Assembly: GCF_000739695.1 (NCBI RefSeq)
Contig: NZ_BBIO01000004.1
Coordinates: 124,001-188,000 of the forward strand
Direction of reading: 5' to 3'
From: Tepidicaulis marinus
GTDB lineage: Bacteria > Pseudomonadota > Alphaproteobacteria > Parvibaculales > Parvibaculaceae
DNA: 64,000 nucleotides
Positions within the stretch are counted from its first letter, which is position 1. Every line of letters begins with the position of its first letter. Shown here one piece after another: positions 1-8,125 of the stretch. The position numbers were made by a program, and so were the translations under genes. The notes beneath the pieces are model-generated. The model did no database searches, was not told where the DNA came from, and saw nothing but the letters and a program-made list of their open reading frames with translations.

Positions 1-78
1 TATAGAAACAATATGGCGAGAAGACTATATTCCGCGATAGGTCAGCATTGCTAACTCATTGATTTTGCACGATAATTA

Positions 79-107
79 TTGACAGAAGGCAGCGCCCTTC
101 CTACATT
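79..107 (+). promoter_or_regulatory. Candidate sigma-70 promoter for the left-edge non-coding region
   Basis: A perfect -35 hexamer TTGACA (79-84) is followed after exactly 17 bases by TACATT (102-107), a 4/6 match to the -10 consensus. Transcription would start near 114 and run rightward into a region with strong hairpins and no convincing protein gene. The spacer and -10 lie inside a 9-bp inverted repeat (92-100 with 109-117). This is seen in sequence only; promoter activity is inferred. Confidence 0.4.
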
Positions 108-113
108 CGAAGG

Positions 114-416
114 GCGTCAACGAACCTAAGGAGGTTTATAAAGTTGGCTCCACCGACGTTCATTGGCGGTGACAATTGAATAGAGAAGTGGCTTTTGTAG
201 ACAGCTGGACCGGTGACGTTCCGCGGCAGCGAAGCAAAGGAGTTTAGGCCAGATAGCGCGAGAGAGACCTTAAGCTTCCCCCTGCCGGGAAATAGTTGGT
301 TACAGCCTATCCTGCAAAGAAATAGCCCGGCTTATAAGTCAGGGCGGGTGCCAGATGGCACAACCAGACAGCAACCCCGTGCAGGGATGAAATCCTGCTT
401 GACGGGGTTGCTTGAT
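114..416 (+). ncRNA. Candidate structured RNA, family not recognised
   Basis: This stretch follows a promoter-like pair and contains no reading frame resembling a known protein. It holds a small stem GTGCC/GGCAC (348-361), then a 41-base hairpin at 371-411 in which GCAACCCCGT pairs perfectly with ACGGGGTTGC and an inner GCAGG/CCTGC stem continues the helix. No run of T follows the hairpin, so it is not a textbook terminator. The strand is assigned from the promoter; the hairpin itself is symmetric. I looked for RNase P, tmRNA, SRP and 6S signatures and did not find enough to name it. It could also be leader or intergenic structure rather than a separate RNA gene. Confidence 0.3.
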
Positions 417-484
417 ATGTCCCCTTCCCCTTTGGCCGACGCCCTCGGCAAAACGTTTCTTGCCCGCCTATCCGCGCGGCCCGG

Positions 485-1039
485 TTATTCAACCCGTCTG
501 AAAAGCCCTGGATAGAGCGTCACAAGCCCTTGCTCATCCACCTCAATGTCCCGCGTGAAATCGCTGTCGAGAGAGGCATAGCGGTAAAGGGCATTTTTCT
601 TCAGGCATGTATAACGCTGCGGGTCCGGCAGGACTTCCATCCCGGGAAAGGAGATATAGGCCGTCACGATATCTGCCGTCTCGCCCTCCTCCAGCCGCAG
701 CCGGCGAATGGGCAGGGTATTGGTGAAAGGGGAAACGGCGAGATCTATGTCCACCGCATCGGAAAGGCCGTTCAACGTCTCGCCGGTTTCGTCCCGCCAA
801 TGGCCATGGCCGTCGCTTTCCAGCGTATGCTTGCAGCCCGTATCGACCACGGTGAGGTCCAGCCTTTGAAACCGCCAGGCTGCATCGCACCGGAGGGTAT
901 AATGCAGCCCGAATGCATCGCCGCCTGCGACGCCGATCACAACCGAGCGGGCAAGATAGCCATCCGCCAGTTCTTCCAGAACCAAGTGCTCGTGTCCTTG
1001 GCCCGACCAGCTTTCCCATCTGATACTGTCACGCCACAT
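485..1039 (-). CDS. Putative glycolipid-binding family protein (DUF1089-like)
   Basis: The 184-residue product has the look of the putative glycolipid-binding family (formerly DUF1089): short, soluble, rich in beta-prone segments, with a conserved-looking central RDETGETLNG segment and a C-terminal half containing YTCLKKNALYRY. No signal peptide or membrane segment is visible. The family's biochemical role is not established, so the name describes a fold assignment rather than a demonstrated activity. It lies 14 bases downstream of the flavin oxidoreductase gene on the same strand and is probably co-transcribed with it. Confidence 0.65.
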   Translation of the reverse strand: MWRDSIRWESWSGQGHEHLVLEELADGYLARSVVIGVAGGDAFGLHYTLRCDAAWRFQRLDLTVVDTGCKHTLESDGHGHWRDETGETLNGLSDAVDIDLAVSPFTNTLPIRRLRLEEGETADIVTAYISFPGMEVLPDPQRYTCLKKNALYRYASLDSDFTRDIEVDEQGLVTLYPGLFRRVE

Positions 1040-1053
1040 GACCGCGCTCCCAT

Positions 1054-2355
1054 CTATCCGGCCTTGCGCAGTTTCGTTGCCGTCATTTCCTCGTTGCGCT
1101 GGTAATTGCGGAAGGCGGAGAAGACCCCCATGGCCGTGTCAGGATCAAGCCCGCGGCCCATGCGGATAAGCTGCAGGCAGAACCAGCCTTGCTGGCCCCA
1201 GCCATTCAGCGCCTTGATGAGGTTGATCGGGCTGTGCGGCCCCAAGAGCCAGGGGCCGATCTTCAAGGTTTTCTCGAAAGCCGGTGTTTCACTGATTTCC
1301 CCCGAAAGCAGTTTTGCCGGCACGTTGGGATCGACGCAGAGCGGGCGGCCGAGCCCCACCACATCCACCTCGCCGCTTTCCAGGGCCGCGTTCATGCCCG
1401 CCGCGCTGCGGAAGCCGCCCGTCACCATGAGCGGCATGGACGTGGCCTTACGAATGTCTTTTGCGTATTCCAGGAAATAGGCCTCGCGGGCGAGCGTGCT
1501 TTCGCGGCGTTTTTCCGCCTTCTCGGGCGAAAGCGTCATGTCGTCGGCGCCGACCATGCGCGGCTGCTCGTAAGTGCCGCCGGAAATCTCCAATAGGTCC
1601 ACCGTCTCCTCGTTCAGCCAGCGGGCGACTTTAAGAGATTCTTCATGCGAAAAGCCGCCGCGCTGGAAATCGGCGGAATTGAGTTTGACGGAAATGGGGA
1701 AATATTCGCCCACCGCATTACGCACGGCACGCACGACTTCAAGAAGAAGCCGCGCCCGGTTCTCCAAACTGCCGCCCCATTCGTCGGTGCGGGTGTTCAC
1801 GTCGGGCGACAGGAACTCGCTGAGCAAATAACCATGGGCGGCGTGAATTTGCACGCCGGTAAAGCCGGTATCCCTGGCAATGCGGGCCGCATGCGCGAAG
1901 CGGGACACCACATCCCAGATTTCCTCGCTGCTCAAAGCGCGCGGCTTGCCGAACTGGCCGCCCGGCATATTGAGCCCCTTGTCGGAGGGACCAGCCGGCG
2001 TGGTATTGACGAGCGCAGGGGTCTGGCGTCCGGCATGGGAGATTTGCATCCACAGATGATTGCCGCCTGCCGTGCCTGCCTGCGCATATTTTTTGAGCGC
2101 GGCGATCGCCTCGTTGGATTGGGGGCCGTCGATCGCCACATTGCCCGGCCGCTCCATATAGCGCCGATCCACCTGCACATTGCCGGTCAGCAGCATTCCC
2201 GCCCCGCCCAGCGCCCAGCGCCGGTAAAGGGTTGCCAATTCCGGCGTGGCGCGGTTCATCTCATCGGCCAGGCCCTCGGTCATTGCCGCCTTGACCAAGC
2301 GGTTTTTGAGCACCGCCCCGCATGGCAGCGTCAATGGCGTCTCGATCATGCCCAT
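1054..2355 (-). CDS. NADH:flavin oxidoreductase, Old Yellow Enzyme family
   Basis: An FMN-dependent TIM-barrel oxidoreductase of about 433 residues that would reduce activated double bonds with NAD(P)H. Visible family marks are the N-terminal LKNRLVKAAMTEG strand, SHAGRQ near residue 107, HAAHGYLLSEFLSP near 171-184 (substrate/flavin-contacting histidines), and VTGGFRS plus GLGRPL in the phosphate-binding C-terminal half. No C-terminal 4Fe-4S or FAD domain is present, so it is the short form rather than a 2,4-dienoyl-CoA reductase. I chose ATG at 2355 because AAGGGG lies 8 bases upstream; a GTG nine bases further out is also possible. The natural substrate is unknown. Confidence 0.85.
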   Translation of the reverse strand: MGMIETPLTLPCGAVLKNRLVKAAMTEGLADEMNRATPELATLYRRWALGGAGMLLTGNVQVDRRYMERPGNVAIDGPQSNEAIAALKKYAQAGTAGGNHLWMQISHAGRQTPALVNTTPAGPSDKGLNMPGGQFGKPRALSSEEIWDVVSRFAHAARIARDTGFTGVQIHAAHGYLLSEFLSPDVNTRTDEWGGSLENRARLLLEVVRAVRNAVGEYFPISVKLNSADFQRGGFSHEESLKVARWLNEETVDLLEISGGTYEQPRMVGADDMTLSPEKAEKRRESTLAREAYFLEYAKDIRKATSMPLMVTGGFRSAAGMNAALESGEVDVVGLGRPLCVDPNVPAKLLSGEISETPAFEKTLKIGPWLLGPHSPINLIKALNGWGQQGWFCLQLIRMGRGLDPDTAMGVFSAFRNYQRNEEMTATKLRKAG

Positions 2356-2578
2356 CCATCTCACCCCTTTTTATGCCGGCGCCGCCAGCATGAAATCCCC
2401 ATTGCCGGCAACCTACCCTGGACACATGGCGGACGCCAGGGTACCGCTTCCAGAATCCTGCGAGAATCGACTAAGGTGGACGGGTATTCGCACATGGCAC
2501 TTGGAGCCTTGTGCGGCTAAGGCGCCCCGCCGCTTCTTCTTTCAACCTTTCCTACAGGCTGCAGCAAGGTTCGCGTTT

Positions 2579-4654
2579 ATGGCCCCTTCCAAACCTTCCA
2601 CCCCGCGCAAAACGGATACGCCCGATCTGTTCACCGGCACCGCCAAGGCAGCCAGCGCAAAGGCGGCGGCGAAAAAGAAGACGGCCGCAAAAACCGCCGG
2701 CGCGAAACCTTCCGGCAAGGGCGATGCCTATTCCGCCAAGGACATCGAGGTTCTGGAAGGGCTGGAACCGGTGCGCCGGCGCCCGGGCATGTATATCGGC
2801 GGCACGGACGAGCGCGCGCTGCATCACCTTTTCGCCGAGGTGCTGGACAATGCCATGGACGAGGCCGTGGCCGGCCATGCCACCCGCATCGAGGTGGAGC
2901 TTTTGGAAGACGGCTCGCTGAAAGTCTCGGACAATGGCCGCGGCATTCCCATCGACCCGCACCCCAAGTTCAAGGACAAGTCGGCGCTCGAAGTCATCAT
3001 GACGACGCTGCATGCCGGCGGCAAATTCGGCGGGGATGCCTATGAGACGAGCGGCGGCCTGCACGGGGTCGGCGTTTCGGTGGTAAACGCGCTGTCCGAA
3101 TGGCTGGAAGTGGAAGTTGCCAAGGATCAGCAGCTTTATGCCCAGCGTTTCGAGCGCGGCCAGCCCAAGGGCAAATTACAAAAGAAGGGCGCGGTGAAAA
3201 ACCGGCGCGGCACCACCGTCACCTTCCACCCGGACAAGGAAATTTTCAGCAAGGAGGCCGCCTTCCGCCCCGAGCGGCTTTACCGCATGGCGCGCTCGAA
3301 AGCCTATCTCTTCGGCGGGGTGGAAATCCGCTGGAAGTGCCCGGCGGAGATGCTGCCGCCCAAAAGCAGCGCGCCCGCCGAGGCGACGCTGCGCTTTCCC
3401 AACGGGCTCAGCGACTTTCTGGCCAGCCAGACGGAAGGCTATACGACCGTCACGAGCGAGGCTTTTACCGGCAAGGTCTCCAAGAAGGGCCAGAACGGCA
3501 CGGTGGAATGGGCCGTGACCTGGTTCGGCGATGCGGACGGTTTCACGAATTCCTATTGCAACACGATCCCGACGCCCGAAGGCGGCACCCATGAGGCGGG
3601 CCTGCGCGCGGCGCTGACCAAGGGGCTGAAAGCCTATGCCGAACTTGCGGGCAACAAGAAGGCGGGCGGGCTGACCGCCGATGACGTGCTCACCTCCGCC
3701 GGGGCAATGCTCTCGGTTTTCATCCGCGAGCCGGAATTCGTCGGCCAAACCAAGGAAAAGCTGTCCACCGGCGAGGCGGCGCGCCTTGTTGAAAACGCCA
3801 TCCGCGACCATTTCGACCATTGGCTGACCGCCCAGCCCCAGCAGGCCAACAAGCTGCTCGACTGGGTGCTCGACCGGATGGACGAGCGGCTGAAGCGCAA
3901 GCAGGAAAAAGACATCGGCCGCAAGACCGCGACCCGCAAGCTGCGCCTGCCGGGCAAGCTGGCTGACTGCGCGCAGTCCGGTGCGGCCGGCTCGGAGCTT
4001 TTCATCGTGGAAGGCGACAGCGCCGGCGGCTCGGCCAAACAGGCCCGCGACCGCAAGAGCCAAGCGGTACTGCCCCTGCGCGGCAAGATCCTCAATGTCG
4101 CCAATGCCACGGCTGGCAAGCTGGCGCAGAACCAACAGCTTGCCGATCTCATTCAGGCGCTCGGCGTGCGGCCCGGCAGCCATTACCGCGACGAAGACCT
4201 GCGCTATGAAAAGATCATCATCATGACGGACGCGGATGTGGACGGGGCGCATATCGCCTCGCTCCTCATCACCTTCTTTTACCAGCAAATGCCGCAGCTT
4301 ATCCGCGAGGGGCATCTGTTCCTGGCCGTGCCCCCGCTTTACAAGCTCGCCCAGGGCGGCAAGACGCTTTATGCGCGGGACGATGCGCATAAGGACACGC
4401 TGGTCGCCAAGGAGTTCAATTCCCGCGCCAAGATCGAGGTGAGCCGGTTCAAAGGGCTCGGCGAAATGCTGCCCGCCCAGCTGAAAGAAACCACCATGCG
4501 CCGGGACACCCGCACCCTCCTCCAAGTCGTGTTGCCGGAGGACGAGCGCGAAGAAACGCAGCGCGCCGTGACCCATTTGATGGGCAACAAACCGGAGCTG
4601 CGCTTCCAGTTCATCCAGGAACACGCCGAATTCGCGACCAATCTGGACATTTGA
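2579..4654 (+). CDS. parE: DNA topoisomerase IV subunit B
   Basis: ATPase subunit of topoisomerase IV, which with ParC decatenates daughter chromosomes. The 691-residue product has the GHKL ATPase (EVLDNAMDE near 87-95, then DNGRG and the G-rich ATP lid GGLHGVGVSVVNAL), the transducer domain, and a TOPRIM domain with EGDSAGG (about 478) and the acidic DADVD (about 550). A GyrB-type insertion is absent and the short C-terminus fits ParE. The first 50 residues are a Lys/Ala/Pro-rich tail not found in the E. coli protein. ATG at 2579 is the last methionine before this tail; the reading frame is open further upstream but that part looks non-coding. Confidence 0.93.
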   Translation: MAPSKPSTPRKTDTPDLFTGTAKAASAKAAAKKKTAAKTAGAKPSGKGDAYSAKDIEVLEGLEPVRRRPGMYIGGTDERALHHLFAEVLDNAMDEAVAGHATRIEVELLEDGSLKVSDNGRGIPIDPHPKFKDKSALEVIMTTLHAGGKFGGDAYETSGGLHGVGVSVVNALSEWLEVEVAKDQQLYAQRFERGQPKGKLQKKGAVKNRRGTTVTFHPDKEIFSKEAAFRPERLYRMARSKAYLFGGVEIRWKCPAEMLPPKSSAPAEATLRFPNGLSDFLASQTEGYTTVTSEAFTGKVSKKGQNGTVEWAVTWFGDADGFTNSYCNTIPTPEGGTHEAGLRAALTKGLKAYAELAGNKKAGGLTADDVLTSAGAMLSVFIREPEFVGQTKEKLSTGEAARLVENAIRDHFDHWLTAQPQQANKLLDWVLDRMDERLKRKQEKDIGRKTATRKLRLPGKLADCAQSGAAGSELFIVEGDSAGGSAKQARDRKSQAVLPLRGKILNVANATAGKLAQNQQLADLIQALGVRPGSHYRDEDLRYEKIIIMTDADVDGAHIASLLITFFYQQMPQLIREGHLFLAVPPLYKLAQGGKTLYARDDAHKDTLVAKEFNSRAKIEVSRFKGLGEMLPAQLKETTMRRDTRTLLQVVLPEDEREETQRAVTHLMGNKPELRFQFIQEHAEFATNLDI

Positions 4655-4655
4655 C

Positions 4656-4674
4656 GCCGCCCGCGCCGGGCGGC
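4656..4674 (+). other. GC-rich hairpin just after parE
   Basis: GCCGCCCG and CGGGCGGC form a perfect 8-bp stem around a 3-base loop, starting two bases after the parE stop. No T-run follows, so it may stabilise the 3' end or aid termination but is not a canonical intrinsic terminator. Confidence 0.4.
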
Positions 4675-4788
4675 CGTCCAGCTTCCTTTAGAGCCCCGCA
4701 CCAAGCCCCCATTCAGGGCACAGAGAATACGCAGTGGGCCTAATTGGCCACAGCCGCCAACTTAGGGAAACCGGCGCTGAGGGCGCTG

Positions 4789-4816
4789 TTGACAAGTTGT
4801 CGATATCTTCTATGGT
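4789..4816 (+). promoter_or_regulatory. Candidate promoter of the DEAD-box helicase gene
   Basis: TTGACA (4789-4794), a 16-base spacer and TATGGT (4811-4816) make a plausible sigma-70 promoter. It would leave a leader of roughly 95 bases before the helicase start at 4918, which is common for RNA helicase genes regulated at low temperature. The assignment is by motif only. Confidence 0.45.
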
Positions 4817-4917
4817 CGCGGCAAATCCACGAGCCGTCCCCTTTTAGGCTGACGGCAGCTCACCCGGTAAAATCCGGATTTTCCGGCCGGTGAAGCGGAA
4901 CCCAAAACCAAGCGTGC

Positions 4918-6474
4918 ATGAAGTTTGATGAACTAGGGCTAGGCCCTAAAGTCCTACAGGCAGTTACCGAGGCGGGGTACGAAACCCCCACGCCCATTCA
5001 GGCCGAAGCCATTCCAAAGGCTTTGCAGGCCCGGGACATTCTGGGCATTGCCCAGACGGGAACGGGCAAGACCGCCTCTTTCACGCTTCCCATGATCGAC
5101 ATTCTGTCGCGCGGCCGGGCGCGGGCCCGTATGCCCCGCTCGCTCATTCTCGAGCCGACGCGCGAGCTTGCCGCACAGGTCTCCGAAAATTTCGAGACCT
5201 ATGGCAAGTACCACAAACTTTCCATGGCGCTGCTCATCGGCGGTGTGTCCTTCGCGGACCAGGAAAAGAAACTGGACCGCGGCGTCGACGTTCTGATCGC
5301 CACGCCCGGCCGCCTGCTCGACCATTTCGAGCGCGGCAAGGTGCTGTTGAACGGTGTGCAGATTTTCGTGGTGGATGAAGCCGACCGCATGATGGATATG
5401 GGGTTCATTCCCGATCTGGAGCGGATCTGCAAACTCCTGCCCTTTACCCGCCAGACGCTTTTCTTCTCGGCCACCATGCCGCCGGAGATCCAACGCCTGA
5501 CGGATACGTTCCTGCACAATCCCGTCAAGATCGAAGTGGCCCGCACCTCCTCGACGGCCGCAGCCATTACCCAGCGCGTGGTCTATACGTCGAAAGAAGA
5601 CAAGCGCGATACGCTGCGCCGGATCATCAACGCGCAGGACCCGATCAAGAACGCGATCATTTTCTGCAACCGCAAGCGCGACGTTGCCGTGCTCGACCGG
5701 TCCATGAAAAAGCACGGCTTTGCCGCCGGGGCGCTGCATGGCGATCTCGATCAGCATGTGCGTATGCAAACGCTGGATAAATTCCGCAGCGGCGAGCTGA
5801 CTTATCTCATCGCCAGCGACGTGGCGGCCCGCGGCCTCGACATCCCCGATGTCAGCCATGTTTTCAATTTCGACGTGCCGACCCATGCGGAAGACTATGT
5901 GCACCGGATCGGGCGCACGGGACGCGCGGGACGCAGCGGCCAGGCCTTCACGCTGGCGATGCCGGAAGAGCAGAAATATATCGCCGCGATCGAAAGCCTC
6001 ATCCAGAGCGATATCGAGCGGGCGAGCGAGTTCGAGCCGGAAGATGTGGAAACGCTGCTGAAAGAAGGCGGCAAGCGCCGCGGCGGGCGCACCCGCGGAG
6101 GCAAGAAACCGGCTCCCGCCAAACCGGACGCTAAACCGGCTGCCAAAGCCGAAGCCAAACCGGTCGAAGAAAAAGCTGCCGCAGCACCGGAAGACGCGCC
6201 GCAAGCGGAAAAGAAAACCCGCACACGCAAGCCCAGGCAAGCTGCCAAGAAAGACGCGGCCCCCAAAGAGGAAGCCGCTCCTGAAGCTGCCAAAGACAGC
6301 CAGCCGGAAAAAGACGCCGCATCGCGCAAGAGCAAAGATGCGGAAAGCGGCCAGTCCCGGGGACGGCGCGGCGGCGGGCGCGGCTCCGACAAACAGGGAA
6401 ACAAGGAAGTCGGTCTGGGCGATCACACGCCGGCCTTCCTGCTGCGCCCCGTGCGGAAAGCCGTCAACGCCTGA
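4918..6474 (+). CDS. rhlE: DEAD-box ATP-dependent RNA helicase, RhlE type
   Basis: ATP-dependent RNA helicase of 518 residues that remodels structured RNA, likely in ribosome assembly or RNA decay. Motifs in order: Q-motif region (MKFDELGLGPKVLQA...TPTPIQ), motif I AQTGTGKT (about 44), Ia PTRELAAQ, motif II DEAD (about 154), motif III SAT (about 184), then the C-terminal RecA domain with ARGLDIP and HRIGRTGRAG. Residues after about 380 form a low-complexity Ala/Lys/Glu and then Arg/Gly-rich tail typical of alphaproteobacterial RhlE proteins, probably for RNA binding. rne lies far away at 41308, so a degradosome partnership is possible but not shown by context. Confidence 0.88.
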   Translation: MKFDELGLGPKVLQAVTEAGYETPTPIQAEAIPKALQARDILGIAQTGTGKTASFTLPMIDILSRGRARARMPRSLILEPTRELAAQVSENFETYGKYHKLSMALLIGGVSFADQEKKLDRGVDVLIATPGRLLDHFERGKVLLNGVQIFVVDEADRMMDMGFIPDLERICKLLPFTRQTLFFSATMPPEIQRLTDTFLHNPVKIEVARTSSTAAAITQRVVYTSKEDKRDTLRRIINAQDPIKNAIIFCNRKRDVAVLDRSMKKHGFAAGALHGDLDQHVRMQTLDKFRSGELTYLIASDVAARGLDIPDVSHVFNFDVPTHAEDYVHRIGRTGRAGRSGQAFTLAMPEEQKYIAAIESLIQSDIERASEFEPEDVETLLKEGGKRRGGRTRGGKKPAPAKPDAKPAAKAEAKPVEEKAAAAPEDAPQAEKKTRTRKPRQAAKKDAAPKEEAAPEAAKDSQPEKDAASRKSKDAESGQSRGRRGGGRGSDKQGNKEVGLGDHTPAFLLRPVRKAVNA

Positions 6475-6504
6475 CGGCGCCCCATTTCTCTTGAAATTCC
6501 AAAG

Positions 6505-6529
6505 AAGGCGCTCATCCGGGCGCCTTTTT
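6505..6529 (+). terminator. Intrinsic terminator after the helicase gene
   Basis: AAGGCGC (6505-6511) pairs with GCGCCTT (6520-6526) and is followed by a T-run (6525-6529). It sits 31 bases after the helicase stop codon. Confidence 0.8.
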
Positions 6530-6601
6530 GCATTTTGGGCTCTTCCCGCGGTTGCACGAGCCAGCCGCAGCGCGGAATGGAGTGGTCATTCTAGCCGTCT
6601 C

Positions 6602-6622
6602 ATAGTAAAGTATCCTTACTAT
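6602..6622. promoter_or_regulatory. Inverted repeat in the DUF1329 gene promoter region
   Basis: ATAGTAA (6602-6608) and TTACTAT (6616-6622) form a perfect 7-bp inverted repeat with a 7-base spacer, in an AT-rich patch immediately before the ribosome-binding site GGGAGGAG of the gene at 6640. Its position fits an operator or a promoter element. The cognate regulator is unknown. Confidence 0.4.
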
Positions 6623-6639
6623 ATAGGGAGGAGTTCAAC

Positions 6640-8037
6640 GTGCGCTTATCAACACGGACAGGTTTGAAAAGCCTGCTCAGCGCCGGCACTTTATGCGCCG
6701 GTTTCATTTTCACCGGCTCTGCCGCGCTGGCCGAGGTGCCGGATGCCGTAGCTGCCCGGCTCGGCCAGGACCTGACGCCCATGGGCTCGGAAAAAGCGGG
6801 CAATGCGGAAGGCACCATTCCCGCCTGGACCGGGGGGCTGACCACGCCGCCGCCTAGCCTTGGCTATGAAGTGGGCATGCACCACGTCAATCCTTTCGCC
6901 AGCGAAAAGGAACTCTTCCGCATTACCCGCGAGAATATGGACCAATATGCCGGCAAGCTGACGGGTGCGCATAAGGCGCTGCTGAAGGATTACGGCGACA
7001 CTTACTTCATGAAAGTGTTCCCGACGCACCGCACCTGCGCGCTGCCCGAACACGTTTATCAGGCGAACCGGCGCAATGCGAAAGTGGGTCTTCTGGCGGA
7101 GGGCGGCAACGGGGTGAGCCAGGCGATCATGGGCAAGCCCTTCCCCATTCCCAACAGCGCGCTCGAGATCATCTGGAACCATATGCTCGGGTTCATCAAC
7201 CACAAGGCAACGCGGCAGTTCGCGGCGGCCATTCCGACCCAAGGCGGGGATTACACGATCTACACCGTGCAGGATGAAGCCATCGTCGCCTGGAACGATC
7301 CGACGAAAAAATCCGCCGAAGAGCTCGGCAATATCTGGGCGAAATATATCGCCCACACGGTGGCCCCTGCCCGGCGCGCGGGCAACGTCACGCTTGTGCA
7401 TGAAACGATCAACATGGCCAAACAAGGCCGCCTTGCCTGGCAATACAGCCCCGGCACCCGCCGCGTGCGCCGCGCCCCCGACATCGCCTATGACAATCCG
7501 GGCACGAACTCGGACGGCATGACGACCGTGGACAGTTTCGGCGGCTATAACGGCTCGCCCGACCGCTATAACTGGACGGTGATCGGCAAGCAGGAAGCCT
7601 ATGTGCCCTACAACAATTACGATCTGGGATCGGACAAGCTGAAATACGAAGACATTCTCAACCAGCGCCATATCAACCAGGAGCATTCGCGCTACGAATT
7701 ACACCGGGTCTGGGTGATCGAGGCAAATTTGAAAGAAGGTATGCGCCACGTCTATCAGCGCCGCCGCTTCTACTTGCAGGAAGATACCTGGAACATCGTC
7801 GCCGCCGAACTATACGACACGCGCGGTGAGCTTTGGCGCGTGCAGGAGCATTTCCCCATCACCGCCTATGAGGTGCCGCTCTGCGCGGGCATTGCCGCCA
7901 CCTATTACGACCTCACCAATGGGCGCTATCTGGCGGGCGGCCTGATCAACGAGGAACCGGCGATCAACTTCTTTGCCAACGAGCTGGATGAAAACCGCTA
8001 TACGCCGTCGGCCATCCGCCGGATCGGCATTAGGTAG
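6640..8037 (+). CDS. Exported DUF1329 family protein
   Basis: The 465-residue product starts with a clear Sec signal peptide (basic start, hydrophobic stretch, AALAEV cleavage region near residue 31) and then matches the DUF1329 outer-membrane/periplasmic family: GTIPAWTGG near 66, and the tyrosine-rich YNWTVIGKQEAYVPYN and HRVWVIEANLKEG segments. The family resembles lipoprotein-localisation (LolB/LppX-like) folds and often sits near hydrophobic-compound metabolism genes, but its role is unproven. GTG at 6640 is chosen because GGGAGGAG precedes it at good spacing. It is probably monocistronic, lying between two terminators. Confidence 0.82.
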   Translation: MRLSTRTGLKSLLSAGTLCAGFIFTGSAALAEVPDAVAARLGQDLTPMGSEKAGNAEGTIPAWTGGLTTPPPSLGYEVGMHHVNPFASEKELFRITRENMDQYAGKLTGAHKALLKDYGDTYFMKVFPTHRTCALPEHVYQANRRNAKVGLLAEGGNGVSQAIMGKPFPIPNSALEIIWNHMLGFINHKATRQFAAAIPTQGGDYTIYTVQDEAIVAWNDPTKKSAEELGNIWAKYIAHTVAPARRAGNVTLVHETINMAKQGRLAWQYSPGTRRVRRAPDIAYDNPGTNSDGMTTVDSFGGYNGSPDRYNWTVIGKQEAYVPYNNYDLGSDKLKYEDILNQRHINQEHSRYELHRVWVIEANLKEGMRHVYQRRRFYLQEDTWNIVAAELYDTRGELWRVQEHFPITAYEVPLCAGIAATYYDLTNGRYLAGGLINEEPAINFFANELDENRYTPSAIRRIGIR

Positions 8038-8077
8038 GCTTTCACTGCCGGGCACTCCTCCGACACTCCCGGCAAAC

Positions 8078-8108
8078 AAAAAGGGCGGCCTCCGGGCCGC
8101 CCTTTTTT
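8078..8108. terminator. Bidirectional terminator between convergent genes
   Basis: A run of A (8078-8082) precedes an 8-bp perfect stem GGGCGGCC (8083-8090) / GGCCGCCC (8095-8102) with loop tccg, then six T (8103-8108). It can end both the DUF1329 gene (rightward) and the aldehyde dehydrogenase gene (leftward). Confidence 0.88.
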
Positions 8109-8125
8109 CTTTTTACCGAAAAGGC

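Noticed and set aside
326-342. Resemblance of GCCCGGCTTATAAG to the conserved 3' part of bacterial RNase P RNA
   Set aside because: The matching 5' conserved region (GAGGAAAGTCC type) and the central conserved helices are absent, so the match is probably chance.
100-420. Possible two-piece alphaproteobacterial tmRNA
   Set aside because: No T-arm, no tag reading frame resembling ANDN..., and no acceptor-stem pairing could be found.
213-515. Open frame of 100 codons at the left edge
   Set aside because: No ribosome site, no family similarity, and it runs through the strong hairpin at 371-411.
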